The position numbers and the translations under genes were made by a program. Below, piece after piece: positions 27,629 through 37,216 of a stretch of 64,000 nucleotides of DNA. The notes under the pieces are model-generated. The model was not told where the DNA came from. It did not search any database and saw only the letters and a list, made by a program, of their open reading frames with translations. The stretch comes from Thiofilum flexile DSM 14609 (GTDB taxonomy: Bacteria; Pseudomonadota; Gammaproteobacteria; Thiotrichales; Thiotrichaceae), in assembly GCF_000380185.1 (NCBI RefSeq), contig NZ_KB904747.1, positions 62,001 through 126,000 on the forward strand. Direction: 5' to 3'. Position 1 is the stretch's first letter, and every line of letters begins with the position of its first letter.

Positions 27629-28822
27629 TTAATGTTTGAAAGTAGGCATACCTGATGGTGCCGGTAAATAGGGTGCAAAGTGCTCACTCACTATTTCTGG
27701 TCTGTACGGTACATGCTCCCATACTTCACGCATATATTCAGCGACGGCTTGTTGTTCTTGTACAGTATGACGGGCAATGGCTTGGCGCATACCTGCATGG
27801 GCTACCCAATGACTTGATTGAGTCCGCGTGGGAATGAATCCCCGTGGAACTTTATGCTCACCCTGCGCCCCCGGCTCGAATACTTGTAAGCCGTGTTTGA
27901 TGCAATGCTCAATGCCTTGATAGTAGCAGGCTTCAAAATGCAGGCTATCAATGTACTCAGTACAGCCCCAATGCCGTCCATAGAGATGGGTATTACTACT
28001 AAACATGAGTGACCCCGCAATACATGCATCTCCTTTATCCGCTAATACCAGTACAACTTGGTCGGGCAAATTGGCTGCGACTTGTTTGAAAAAGCCTTCA
28101 TTGAGAGTAGGTACACCCCATTTTTCTTCAAAGGTACGGTTATAAAAGTGGGCAAAGTGTTCCCAGTCTTGTGGGGTAGCGGTGTGTCCATTGAGGCAGC
28201 GTAATTGAATACCCACATCCTGCACCTTACGCCGTTCTTGGCGGATATTTTTGCGTTTTTTGGGTTGTAGAGTATTCAGAAAATCGTCAAAGGTTTGGTA
28301 GTTCAGATTGATCCAATGAAACTGGCAATCGTGACGGGTGAGTAATCCCTGCGTGCTCAGCCAGTCTTGTTGGGCTTTAGGCGGAAATAGACAATGAAAA
28401 GTGCTAGCACCAAGTTCTTTAGCGAGTTGTAAAGTAGCGCTCAATAGTAAAGGATACAGTTCAGCCTCTCGACCACTTTGCACTAATAGGCGTTGGCCTG
28501 TTGCTGGAGTATAGGGGATAGCCGTAACCAGTTTAGGAAAGTAGCGCAGCTTATAATGATGGTAGGCTTGTGCCCACATTTGATCAAAAACAAACTCACC
28601 ATAAGAGTTATTCTTAAGATACAACGGTTGGGCGGCGACTAAGGTATCTTGTTCATACACCACAATATGGTGTGGCAGCCAGCCAAAGGCTTCGCCTACG
28701 CAGCCATTTTGTTCTAGCGCCACTAAAAACTCGTGGCGCAGAAACGGATTATTATCAAGCACCAGCCTATTCCAAGCTTGGGGATTGATTTGAGTGAGAC
28801 TGGAGATAATTTCAATACGCAT
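27629..28822 (-). CDS. DUF482/COG3146 GNAT-fold protein
   Basis: 397 residues. It has the family elements NPFLRHEFLVALE, LFPP, QFHWIN, TLQPKKRKNIRQERRKV and FEPGAQGEHKVPRGFIPT, typical of COG3146 (putative peptidogalycan-type acetyltransferases related to FemAB). Such proteins are thought to transfer acyl or aminoacyl groups, but substrates are unknown. It is a single gene between convergent and same-strand neighbours, with no operon partner seen. Confidence 0.86.
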   Translation of the reverse strand: MRIEIISSLTQINPQAWNRLVLDNNPFLRHEFLVALEQNGCVGEAFGWLPHHIVVYEQDTLVAAQPLYLKNNSYGEFVFDQMWAQAYHHYKLRYFPKLVTAIPYTPATGQRLLVQSGREAELYPLLLSATLQLAKELGASTFHCLFPPKAQQDWLSTQGLLTRHDCQFHWINLNYQTFDDFLNTLQPKKRKNIRQERRKVQDVGIQLRCLNGHTATPQDWEHFAHFYNRTFEEKWGVPTLNEGFFKQVAANLPDQVVLVLADKGDACIAGSLMFSSNTHLYGRHWGCTEYIDSLHFEACYYQGIEHCIKHGLQVFEPGAQGEHKVPRGFIPTRTQSSHWVAHAGMRQAIARHTVQEQQAVAEYMREVWEHVPYRPEIVSEHFAPYLPAPSGMPTFKH

Positions 28823-28878
28823 ACGCTTATTTCGCCAGAAATACTATAGCTTGTCTATGGTATTGAATCTTTGACTCC

Positions 28879-29370
28879 TTAAGGTTGTACGACCGGGCGT
28901 TTCTCAGCCATCCAACTCGCAATACCCCGTTGTACATTATAGACCTGACTATAACCGGCTTGGGATAACATCTGTGCCCCGATTTGAGTACGATTACCCG
29001 TGCGGCAAATAATGGCTACAGGCTTATTGGTGGGAGCCAGTTGAGCAATTTTGCTAGGGAAGGTAGGGTCAATATTACCTTTAGCATCAAATAGCGTGAG
29101 TAATTTACTGCCATTGATGATGCCGGTTTGTTGCCACTCATCTGGACGGCGAATATCCACTAAGGTGATACCCTGATCCAGTAGAGTTTGGAGTTGGGCG
29201 TTATTAATGTCTTCGATTTTACCAATGTTATTAGGTGCTGCCATCGTAGCCGCGTTAGCCGTTGAGCCAGTGGCATTAGGCATAGAAGGAGCTGAGGCCT
29301 CAGTATTGCTACCCCCACAACCTGCTAAGCTAACGGTGAGGAGCATAGTTAAAAGTAATGTTGATTTCAT
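28879..29370 (-). CDS. rhodanese-domain lipoprotein
   Basis: 163 residues with a lipoprotein signal (VSLAGC) and one rhodanese domain. The active-site loop is CRTGNR (VAIICRTGNRTQ), so it should carry a persulfide on that Cys. The domain starts at ITLVDIRRPDEWQQTG. An Ala/Thr-rich linker sits between lipid anchor and domain. Periplasmic sulfane-sulfur transfer is likely but the partner is unknown. It is divergent from thiO. Confidence 0.87.
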   Translation of the reverse strand: MKSTLLLTMLLTVSLAGCGGSNTEASAPSMPNATGSTANAATMAAPNNIGKIEDINNAQLQTLLDQGITLVDIRRPDEWQQTGIINGSKLLTLFDAKGNIDPTFPSKIAQLAPTNKPVAIICRTGNRTQIGAQMLSQAGYSQVYNVQRGIASWMAEKRPVVQP

Positions 29371-29445
29371 AATAGCCGTTTAGTGTTTGTTAGTGTAATT
29401 AAATAAAGCATAAGGATAGGCTAAAGCCCCAATAACGTCTACCGC

Positions 29446-29473
29446 TTTGCAAAGCCTAAGGCTAAGGTATAAT
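29446..29473 (+). promoter_or_regulatory. candidate sigma-70 promoter for thiO
   Basis: TATAAT at 29468-29473 with a TTTGCA hexamer 16 bases upstream (29446-29451). It lies about 40 bases before the thiO ATG. A ten-base palindrome CTTTGCAAAG overlaps the -35 region. No TPP-riboswitch motif was seen in this gap. Confidence 0.45.
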
Positions 29474-29511
29474 CATTTTTTTCTACTAATTCTCCTGCCC
29501 AAAGGATAGCA

Positions 29512-30582
29512 ATGAAAGATGTAATAATTGTCGGCGGTGGCCTTTCTGGCATGCTGACAGCCCGCGCTTTGCATCAAGCGGGTATGAGTGTCATGTTGAT
29601 GGAGCAACATGAATTGGGGAGAGACTCTTCCTGGGCAGCCAATGGCATGCTCAATCCAGTTTATCCTTGGCATTGCCCCGCCCCGGTGATGGATTTAGTC
29701 TTAAATGGTTTACAGCACTATCCAGCTTTGAGTGCTGAGCTGAATACGGTTAGTGCGATTGATATGCAGTGGGAAATATCAGGAACACTTTATTTAGATC
29801 AAGCCGAGTATGCCGCAGCACAACGATGGGCGGCTCAATATCAACAAGAGTATGAACGACTAGCCGGAGCTGCCGCCTTAAAAAGGAGTGAGCTTGCTTT
29901 AGCCCCGACTTTTAGCGAAGGTTTATATTTCCCGCATTTTTGCCAGCTACGTAATCCGCGCCAATTAGCCGCCTTGCGGGCATGGTTACGCTCTTATCCA
30001 GTCTTAATCAGTGAGCATAATCCAGTGGAAAGCCTGATCATTGAAGATGGAGTCGTGCGTGGTGTGCGTATGGGGAATCAAGATTGGCTCGCTAAGCGTG
30101 TAATTTTGACCACGGGGGCTTGGAGTAATGGTTTTGCTGAGTTGCAATTGGGGATTCGCTCCACTACCACGCATAGTGTGATTTTCCGAGGTGAGCCAGA
30201 GCGATTGAAGCATATGGTCATTTATCAGGGGAAATCATTAGTACCTCGACGGGATGGGCGCATTGTGTTTAGCACCCCCTTAAGTGGGGATGCTATGGGG
30301 ACTACCGATCCTTTGGCTGCTATGCAAGCAGAGGCTGTGGAACTAATTCCCGCCTTAGCCGATATTCGCATGCAACATCAATGGTGTGGTGTATTTCCTG
30401 AAACGCTGGATGGCCTACCCTATATTGGTGAGCACAGTCAGCTAGCCAACTTATGGGTGAATGTAGGATTAGCTCAGTATGGTTTAGCGGCTACCGTAGC
30501 CTCGGCGCGATTGCTGGTCGCTCAACTACTAGATGAAACACCAGAGCTTGATCCCCTACCGTTTAATTTAGCTCGTGCTTAG
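29512..30582 (+). CDS. thiO: glycine oxidase ThiO
   Basis: A FAD-dependent amine oxidase of the DAO family that makes dehydroglycine for the thiazole part of thiamine. The N-terminal dinucleotide loop is VIIVGGGLSGM; RDSSWAANGMLNPVYPW is the family stretch after it, and the C-terminal part has GVFPETLDGLPYIGEH. It has 356 residues. No other thi gene lies beside it. The next gene begins 16 bases after its stop. Confidence 0.9.
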   Translation: MKDVIIVGGGLSGMLTARALHQAGMSVMLMEQHELGRDSSWAANGMLNPVYPWHCPAPVMDLVLNGLQHYPALSAELNTVSAIDMQWEISGTLYLDQAEYAAAQRWAAQYQQEYERLAGAAALKRSELALAPTFSEGLYFPHFCQLRNPRQLAALRAWLRSYPVLISEHNPVESLIIEDGVVRGVRMGNQDWLAKRVILTTGAWSNGFAELQLGIRSTTTHSVIFRGEPERLKHMVIYQGKSLVPRRDGRIVFSTPLSGDAMGTTDPLAAMQAEAVELIPALADIRMQHQWCGVFPETLDGLPYIGEHSQLANLWVNVGLAQYGLAATVASARLLVAQLLDETPELDPLPFNLARA

Positions 30583-30598
30583 CCACAAAGGATTATCA

Positions 30599-31483
30599 AT
30601 GACAACACTAAAGACAGCATTTATTGGTTTAGGCGTAATGGGAGCGCCCATGGCGGGGCACCTGCAAGCCAAAGGATTTCCCACCACGGTTTATAATCGC
30701 TCGGCTGAAAAGGCAGAGCAATGGGTGAAGCAATATGGCGGTGCTATGGCTCTGACACCTAAAGAGGCGGTGTCGGAGGCTGATATTATTTTCATGTGTG
30801 TGGGGAATGATAATGACGTGCGCAGTGTGGTGTATGGTGCGGATGGCATTATTGCTGGAATGAAAGAAGGTGCCTTGTTGGTCGACCACACCACAACATC
30901 AGCAACTTTAGCGTTAGAGTTGGCTGGAGCGTGTGATGCAATAGGCGCTCGCTTTATCGATGCTCCTGTATCAGGCGGACAAGTCGGTGCAGAAAAAGGC
31001 GCTTTGACGATTATGTGTGGTGGTTTGGAGGCTGATTTTGAAGAAGCTAAACCCGTGATGATGAGCTATGCCAAGTCGGTTAGTTTATTAGGTGAGCATG
31101 GGCAAGGTCAGCGCTGTAAAATGGTCAATCAGATTTGTATCGCAGGTATTTTACAAGGTTTGAGCGAGGCCATTTTATTAGCCGAGAAAAGTGGCTTAGA
31201 TGTAGCGCAAGTGGTGGAGACGCTCAAGCATGGGGCAGCAGGTTCTTGGCAAATGGAGAATCGGGCTAAGACTATGGCAAAAGGTGAATTTAATTTTGGC
31301 TTTGCCCTCGATTGGATGCGTAAGGATTTAGCGATTTGTTTAAGTGAGGCCGAGCGTCATGGTTTGACGTTGCCACTAGCGGAAGCGACTAATGAGCGTT
31401 ATGCAAAGTTACATGAAAAGGGTATGGGACGGATGGATACGTCGAGCTTGATTGAGGCGCTGCGGTTGGAGCAGAAGGGGTAG
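30599..31483 (+). CDS. NAD(P)-dependent beta-hydroxyacid dehydrogenase
   Basis: 294 residues of the 3-hydroxyisobutyrate dehydrogenase / tartronate semialdehyde reductase family. The dinucleotide loop GLGVMGAPMAGHL is at residues 10-22, DAPVSGG is the substrate motif and K174 is the catalytic lysine (KMVNQI). ATG 30599 has AAGGA eight bases upstream. The exact substrate (hydroxyisobutyrate, tartronate semialdehyde, succinic semialdehyde) cannot be told. It may be co-transcribed with thiO. Confidence 0.9.
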   Translation: MTTLKTAFIGLGVMGAPMAGHLQAKGFPTTVYNRSAEKAEQWVKQYGGAMALTPKEAVSEADIIFMCVGNDNDVRSVVYGADGIIAGMKEGALLVDHTTTSATLALELAGACDAIGARFIDAPVSGGQVGAEKGALTIMCGGLEADFEEAKPVMMSYAKSVSLLGEHGQGQRCKMVNQICIAGILQGLSEAILLAEKSGLDVAQVVETLKHGAAGSWQMENRAKTMAKGEFNFGFALDWMRKDLAICLSEAERHGLTLPLAEATNERYAKLHEKGMGRMDTSSLIEALRLEQKG

Positions 31484-31510
31484 TTGAGTTATAGGGGTAA
31501 TTCTGTTGAG

Positions 31511-31691
31511 TTACCCTGTAGGAGTCAGGTGAGTATTGAGTTGTAATAAATCCCATTTATTCCCATAAAGATCTTGGAAAACCACCACCATTCCATAGGC
31601 TTCACAGCGTGGCTTTTCATTAAAGATCACAATTATAGTTTTTCACTACTAAAGCAACACTACCGAGTTGTTGTTGGATAGGGTTAGTCAC
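31511..31691 (-). pseudogene. VOC/glyoxalase-fold gene reduced to its two ends
   Basis: A GTG at 31691 opens MTNPIQQQLGSVALVVKNY, the usual first strand of a VOC-family protein, but this frame stops within a few codons. From about 31630 another minus frame reads NEKPRCEAYGMVVVFQDLY and then GNKWDLLQLNTHLTPTG to a stop at 31511, which is the typical last part of such proteins. The middle, some 60-70 residues in full relatives, is missing and the frame has shifted. This is best explained by an internal deletion. The remnant lies just before the hipA locus. Confidence 0.65.
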
Positions 31692-31734
31692 GTTTACTGC
31701 TACACAAAATTTGATAAGCAGGATTACTCAAAAA

Positions 31735-31792
31735 GGCTATTATAATAGCCATTCTACTCCCCAACTCAGCTAAAACTAGCTATTATAATGGC
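31735..31792 (+). promoter_or_regulatory. paired operator-like palindromes before hipA
   Basis: GGCTATTATAATAGCC (31735-31750) is a perfect 16-base palindrome. GCTATTATAATGGC (31779-31792) repeats its core GCTATTATAATAGC with one change, 43 bases downstream, and ends directly before the hipA ATG at 31793. Both contain TATAAT. Dimers of the encoded HTH protein could bind the two half-turn-aligned sites and repress the locus. Confidence 0.6.
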
Positions 31793-33070
31793 ATGAAATG
31801 TACTATCGAGATTTTCCACGACAACGATTGGCAACCTGCCGCTACCTTTATGCCTGCCTCTGATGTCACTAGCAAAGGCTATAAGAGTGCAGGACGCTTG
31901 AGCTATGACACACTGTATGCGGCTCAATATGGTGATCAAGGTATTGGTGCAGCCATCAGTTGTCGTTACCCTGTTAATTTTGAGATTTATAGGGATGAAG
32001 CGTGGCCCGCATTCTTATTGGATATTTTACCTTCTGGTGCCGGGCGGCGTTTTTGGCTGCAAAAACTGGGTATACGTGATGGAGCCAGTGCCGATTGGTT
32101 ATTACTATGCCAAGGGGCAGGTAATCCTATTGGTAATTTACGCATTCGTGAGGCTGTCTCAGTACTAGAGACTACTCCCCATACAGGTTTTACCTATGAC
32201 GAAGTACTCAGTCGAGGTGATGCCTTTATTGAATATGCCTATCAGCATGGTGCGCCGATAGCAGGCTCTAGTGGTGCGCAAGGTGATGCGCCTAAGTTTT
32301 TGCTGACTCAGGATAAAAATCAACGTTGGCATGGTGATGGTATTTTGCCTGATGATCAGTGCTTGAAACATTGGTTAGTTAAATTATCTCGCAGTAATCG
32401 GCTAGATGATCTACGTGTTTTGCGTAATGAAGCCGCCTATTATGCTGTGGCTCATTGGTTTGGAGTACGCACAGGCGAGGCTTTAAAACTCGCAGAGGAT
32501 ATGCTGTTTATTCCACGTTTTGATCGAGTAGTTCAGGGGGATCAAGTACAACGTTTGGGCGTAGAAAGTCTTACCTCATTAGCAGGTATCAGTGATTTTG
32601 GTGTAGCTCTCAGTCAAAATGCCTATTGCCGTATCATTGCCCAATACACCACTCAACCTGAAACAGAACTACTAGAGTGGGTGCGTCGTGATGTGCTCAA
32701 TGTAGCATTGGGTAATACCGACAATCATGGCCGCAATACAGCGATAATTCGTTATCCTAATAATCAAGTACTCCTAAGTCCTTTATACGACTTTGCCCCC
32801 ATGATTCTGGATTCGCAGGGTATTGCGCGAGTATCGCGTTGGGAAAATGAGGAGCATTATGGGCAGCCAGAATGGTCTTTAGTCGCCAAATTTTTAATTC
32901 AATTAGGCTGTAATCCCATCAAGGTTTATGCTCTATTTACTGAGCTAACTCAAAAAGTACAAATGCTTGTTCCAGTACTTGATAGTTTTGGTGTAGATAG
33001 CGCATTACAACAACAGCTACAACCTCGTATTAAAGAGGTACTTCAGCACTTACAGGCCATAAAGCCATGA
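31793..33070 (+). CDS. hipA: HipA-like Ser/Thr kinase toxin
   Basis: 425 residues of the HipA kinase fold. The catalytic loop is GNTDNHGRNTAI and the metal motif is LSPLYDFAPM; both are intact. The N-terminal part (WPAFLLDILPSGAGRRFW) resembles the larger HipA variant (YjjJ-like). E. coli HipA phosphorylates glutamyl-tRNA synthetase; the target here is not known. The toxin-like gene comes first and the HTH gene second, with a four-base ATGA overlap, the reverse of hipBA. It is only distantly related to the HipA at 46840. Confidence 0.85.
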   Translation: MKCTIEIFHDNDWQPAATFMPASDVTSKGYKSAGRLSYDTLYAAQYGDQGIGAAISCRYPVNFEIYRDEAWPAFLLDILPSGAGRRFWLQKLGIRDGASADWLLLCQGAGNPIGNLRIREAVSVLETTPHTGFTYDEVLSRGDAFIEYAYQHGAPIAGSSGAQGDAPKFLLTQDKNQRWHGDGILPDDQCLKHWLVKLSRSNRLDDLRVLRNEAAYYAVAHWFGVRTGEALKLAEDMLFIPRFDRVVQGDQVQRLGVESLTSLAGISDFGVALSQNAYCRIIAQYTTQPETELLEWVRRDVLNVALGNTDNHGRNTAIIRYPNNQVLLSPLYDFAPMILDSQGIARVSRWENEEHYGQPEWSLVAKFLIQLGCNPIKVYALFTELTQKVQMLVPVLDSFGVDSALQQQLQPRIKEVLQHLQAIKP

Positions 33071-33351
33071 CCCGTACTCGTAAACCCATTGATCCTGAAA
33101 CATCAATCGCGATGCGTGAAGCTTTTTATGAGGCGGTAGATAGTGGTGGTTTGACTATCGCTGAGGGTGTCAAGCGTATGCGCGAGATTGTGAATATGAC
33201 GCAACCCGAATTTGCCTATTGGCTGAAGATCGCACCACGTGCCTTAATGGATATTGAGCGTGGGGTCGGTAATCCACGCTTGAGCACCTTACTGAAAATT
33301 GCTAAACCGTTTAATTTGAAAATTGGTTTTATTCACAAACCTAAAGCTTAA
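33067..33351 (+). CDS. hipB: HipB-like XRE-family HTH antitoxin
   Basis: 94 residues with a helix-turn-helix (MTQPEFAYWLKIAPRALMDIERG, about residues 42-64) and a short C-terminal tail GFIHKPKA. It overlaps hipA by four bases. It should bind the kinase and the two palindromes upstream. Position after the toxin gene is unusual for hip loci but seen in some HipA variants. Confidence 0.83.
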   Translation: MTRTRKPIDPETSIAMREAFYEAVDSGGLTIAEGVKRMREIVNMTQPEFAYWLKIAPRALMDIERGVGNPRLSTLLKIAKPFNLKIGFIHKPKA

Positions 33352-33387
33352 AAAATCACTAATCCTGTTATTTTATGCCCCGCGTAA

Positions 33388-34359
<972 letters not shown>

Positions 34360-34377
34360 GTGTATGATCCATACAAT

Positions 34378-34399
34378 GCTTACCCTTAATGGGGTAAGC
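34378..34399. terminator. hairpin between convergent hemF and plsC
   Basis: GCTTACCC (34378-34385) pairs with GGGTAAGC (34392-34399) around TTAATG. It spans the end of plsC. There is no T-run, so it is at best a weak bidirectional terminator. Confidence 0.4.
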
Positions 34400-35105
34400 G
34401 TTGGCGCTCGGCTTCAATCCACGCTTGGGCTTGTTCGGTGACTGCATTGGCAGTTAAATTAGTGGTGTCAATTACAGGCCCAATACTCAAAGTGACTACT
34501 CCAGGGTATTTAATAAAACTGTGACGTGGCCAGAAAACCCCCGAATTGTGAGCCATGAGTAAGACGGGTACTTGTGCATAAGTGGCTAAAATCCCGCCCC
34601 CAATTTTATAAGGTACTTTCTCAGTCGCTCCAATGCGCGTACCTTCTGGAAAGATGGCTATTGAAATACCATCGTCCAATTTTTCCTTACCTAATTGCTT
34701 AATCTGAGCAACCGATGAGCGTCCATCTTTACGATTAATAGCAATTGGTTTGGTATGCACCAACCCCCAACCAAAAAATGGAATCATCAATAATTCGCGC
34801 TTGAGCACCCAAGTGACCCGATCGACCAGTTGGGGAATAATCAAGGTCTCAAACGTGGATTGATGATTCGATATAATCACTACGGGGCGCTGAGGTAAAT
34901 GTTCTTGTCCACGTACTTGATAGGTGAGATTACAAGTGACTTTGAGCCACCACAGGTTAACACTACCCCATGAACGTACTATTTTACGATTCAGCGCTTC
35001 GCTGAATAAAAACTGCAACGGGGATATGAGGCTATACACCAATATACTGAGTGCAAATCCAAGCCAAAACACTGCGGAACGTAGGGTCAAGCCTAAAGTT
35101 TTCAT
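34386..35105 (-). CDS. plsC: 1-acyl-sn-glycerol-3-phosphate acyltransferase
   Basis: A membrane acyltransferase that makes phosphatidic acid. The acyltransferase motif is ISNHQSTFET, i.e. HX4E in place of HX4D, a variant I know from other proteobacterial PlsC proteins. FPEGTR is the phosphate-binding motif. An N-terminal membrane helix covers about residues 10-32. The length is 239 residues. Often found next to gmhB; here two small membrane genes lie between. Confidence 0.93.
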   Translation of the reverse strand: MKTLGLTLRSAVFWLGFALSILVYSLISPLQFLFSEALNRKIVRSWGSVNLWWLKVTCNLTYQVRGQEHLPQRPVVIISNHQSTFETLIIPQLVDRVTWVLKRELLMIPFFGWGLVHTKPIAINRKDGRSSVAQIKQLGKEKLDDGISIAIFPEGTRIGATEKVPYKIGGGILATYAQVPVLLMAHNSGVFWPRHSFIKYPGVVTLSIGPVIDTTNLTANAVTEQAQAWIEAERQRLPH

Positions 35106-35175
35106 AAATCTACCTTAAAAAAAAGACCGAGGGATTATAACGGTTTTTAGGCGATAAATAGCGAAAAGGAGTAGC

Positions 35176-35532
35176 TTATTGCCAAATAGGGATAGCCTCG
35201 CGATCATCATACCAGACGACAAAGGGAGCATTCATCCAGTGAACACAGAGGTATTGTCCAGGATAAATGCGTCCATCTTGTGGGTCGATGAAAGAGTAAT
35301 AGTACATAAGTGGTAGCCATCTAGATTCGTACCCAGAGCGTACATAATACTGAGCTATACTCCAAGGTGTCTCTCCTAGCTCCACTCGGTGTGCCTGTAC
35401 ACAATCTTGATGTAGGGTAATATCAAATTGAGCAGGGATATAAGCAAGGGATGGAGTGGGGTCTGGTTCATAGAGGTAAAGAATCCACAAGACCAATATT
35501 CCAATAATTAACACATAAATAGACTGACTCAT
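35176..35532 (-). CDS. membrane-anchored LysM-like protein
   Basis: 118 residues. One membrane helix spans about residues 4-22. The rest fits a LysM module: HRVELGETPWSIAQYYV, then a spacer with RWLPLMYYYSF, then GRIYPGQYLCVHW. In LysM terms these are the GdTl-xxIA and I-x-PGQ-x-L elements. It would bind peptidoglycan from the inner membrane. It lies three bases from the next minus-strand gene upstream and is likely co-transcribed with it. The LysM call is by pattern only. Confidence 0.68.
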   Translation of the reverse strand: MSQSIYVLIIGILVLWILYLYEPDPTPSLAYIPAQFDITLHQDCVQAHRVELGETPWSIAQYYVRSGYESRWLPLMYYYSFIDPQDGRIYPGQYLCVHWMNAPFVVWYDDREAIPIWQ

Positions 35533-35535
35533 CCC

Positions 35536-35841
35536 TTAGCTACCCGTTGTGGGTGGACGGTTGCGATCGCGTTGCTCGATTAGGCGCTGTTGTGCTGCCT
35601 TAATGAATTGGTCATTAGTGTCGGGAAGCGCCTTGGCCTGAATATCATGCATAATACCCTTGATAAAACCATCCTTATATCCTTCTTCGCGCCCCTCTTT
35701 AGAGCCTGCTTTTTTGCCACGCTCATAGCCGTCTTGCCAACTAACATAGGTGACTCCAAGGGTCACGGAAATAATAAGCACTAGCTCAATACGCTGAAAT
35801 ATCCACATGATGATTTGCTGGATAATATCTGATATATCCAT
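35536..35841 (-). CDS. small membrane protein with charged repeats, unknown
   Basis: 101 residues: one hydrophobic helix at about residues 12-33, then a strongly charged segment with repeated Gly-x-x-x-Gly and Glu/Lys (GYERGKKAGSKEGREEGYKDG), which may form a helix, then a polar tail. It is paired with the LysM-like gene. No family recognised. The 242-base region upstream holds a parS-like site. Confidence 0.6.
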   Translation of the reverse strand: MDISDIIQQIIMWIFQRIELVLIISVTLGVTYVSWQDGYERGKKAGSKEGREEGYKDGFIKGIMHDIQAKALPDTNDQFIKAAQQRLIEQRDRNRPPTTGS

Positions 35842-36060
35842 AGATAATTCTCGCCTCTCGTAATAGTAAGCGCTTTGTTTTGTGCTGTAACTTTGAAGTA
35901 AGCTGTAAAAGCTATTTAAAACGGATGCCCATAAAAATCAGTAAGTACGCTTAGGGGAAAGAGTACTTAACAATATTTATACTTGATTTAGGGTTAAAGC
36001 GCAGTATTTTTAATCAAGATAGTGCAGGAGAGGTTTTCACCCTAATAGACAGCAAATTAG

Positions 36061-36076
36061 GGTTTCATGTGAAACC
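36061..36076. other. parS-like centromere site C
   Basis: GGTTTCATGTGAAACC: its 14-base core GTTTCATGTGAAAC is identical to the core of site A (1345-1358). It lies between gmhB and the 101-residue membrane gene. A match to the parS core at 13 of 14 positions, with extra GG/CC symmetry outside. Confidence 0.65.
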
Positions 36077-36083
36077 TTGCAAA

Positions 36084-36623
36084 CTAGGATTGATTAGATA
36101 GCAAGGCATTAACCGCTGCTTGCAGATCTGGATAGACCGCTATATGAGCTGGTAATTTGCCGCTGGCAATAGTGCGTTCACCTTTACCTGTGAGGACTTG
36201 AAGATAAGAAATGCCGAAAGCACTTGCTGCCTGATAGTCGCTAATCGAGTCCCCTATCATAACGACTTCACTGAGGGGAACATTAAAGTGCCGTACAATA
36301 GCCGCTAGCATCCCAGCCAAGGGCTTGCGACAAGTACAACCCTCTTCAGGGCCATGGGGACAATAAGCAATATAGTCGACCTGAGTATTAAAGGGCTGGA
36401 GTAATTGTTGCATTTTAGCGTGCATGGCATGTAAGGTTTCAAGGGTATAAAACCCTCGTGCTAGACCAGACTGATTGGTCGCTATGGCAACCTGATGTCC
36501 TGCTTGCTTTAAGGCCACAATGGCTTCAATACTGCCCTCAATTGGTTGCCACTCTTCCACACTTTTAATATAAAAATCGGAGTCCTGATTAATAACCCCA
36601 TCCCGATCTAAAATAATTAGCAT
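36084..36623 (-). CDS. gmhB: D-glycero-beta-D-manno-heptose 1,7-bisphosphate 7-phosphatase
   Basis: A HAD-family phosphatase for ADP-heptose of LPS inner core. The catalytic motif LDRDGVIN is at residues 5-12. The zinc loop YCPHGPEEGCTCRKP carries one His and three Cys. The length is 179 residues. It overlaps rdgB by seven bases. Its presence implies a Gram-negative with heptose-containing LPS. Confidence 0.93.
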   Translation of the reverse strand: MLIILDRDGVINQDSDFYIKSVEEWQPIEGSIEAIVALKQAGHQVAIATNQSGLARGFYTLETLHAMHAKMQQLLQPFNTQVDYIAYCPHGPEEGCTCRKPLAGMLAAIVRHFNVPLSEVVMIGDSISDYQAASAFGISYLQVLTGKGERTIASGKLPAHIAVYPDLQAAVNALLSNQS

Positions 36624-37216
36624 GATGATAGTAAACGTTGCTTGAGGAGTTTAAGCGCTTGAGCACGATGGCTAAGTTGATTTTTTAACGTTTTATCCAG
36701 TTGAGCCGCCGTACAACCGTACTCAGGGACATAGAATAAAGGATCATAGCCAAAACCCTGATCACCTTGAGTTTCAGTTAAAATCCTACCCTTCCAACGG
36801 GCTTCAACAATAATGGGGGTAGGATCTTGTGCATGCCCCACCCATGCAAGACAGCAATGAAAATGCGCGGTACGTTGTTCGGTGGGAATACCCGCTAAGG
36901 CTTGGAGTAGCTTAGTATTATTCGCCCCATCATTAGTAGGTATACCAGCATAGCGAGCCGAGTAGATACCCGGAGCACCTTGTAGTGCATCGACTACTAA
37001 ACCAGAATCATCCGCTAGTGCGGGTAAGTTAGTAAGGTGTGCTGCATGACGCGCTTTTAAGAGGGCATTTTCAATAAAACTTAAGCCGGTTTCTTCCGCT
37101 TCAGGTGCATTTAATTGCCCTTGTGGAATCACTTCATAGCCAAAATCGGCCAACAAAGCGGCAAACTCACGGACTTTGCCTTGATTATTTGAAGCAAGCA
37201 CTAGCGTTTTAGTCAT
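36617..37216 (-). CDS. rdgB: XTP/dITP diphosphatase
   Basis: A house-cleaning pyrophosphatase that removes dITP and XTP. Family motifs: [13 protein letters not shown] at the N-terminus, [18 protein letters not shown] and FGYDPLF; the C-terminus has SHRAQAL. The length is 199 residues. It overlaps rph by four bases and gmhB by seven, forming a tight rph-rdgB-gmhB operon. Confidence 0.95.
   Translation of the reverse strand: MTKTLVLASNNQGKVREFAALLADFGYEVIPQGQLNAPEAEETGLSFIENALLKARHAAHLTNLPALADDSGLVVDALQGAPGIYSARYAGIPTNDGANNTKLLQALAGIPTEQRTAHFHCCLAWVGHAQDPTPIIVEARWKGRILTETQGDQGFGYDPLFYVPEYGCTAAQLDKTLKNQLSHRAQALKLLKQRLLSSC

Noticed and set aside
29371-29511. TPP riboswitch before thiO
   Set aside because: The conserved CTGAGA and ACCTGA elements are missing in this 141-base gap.
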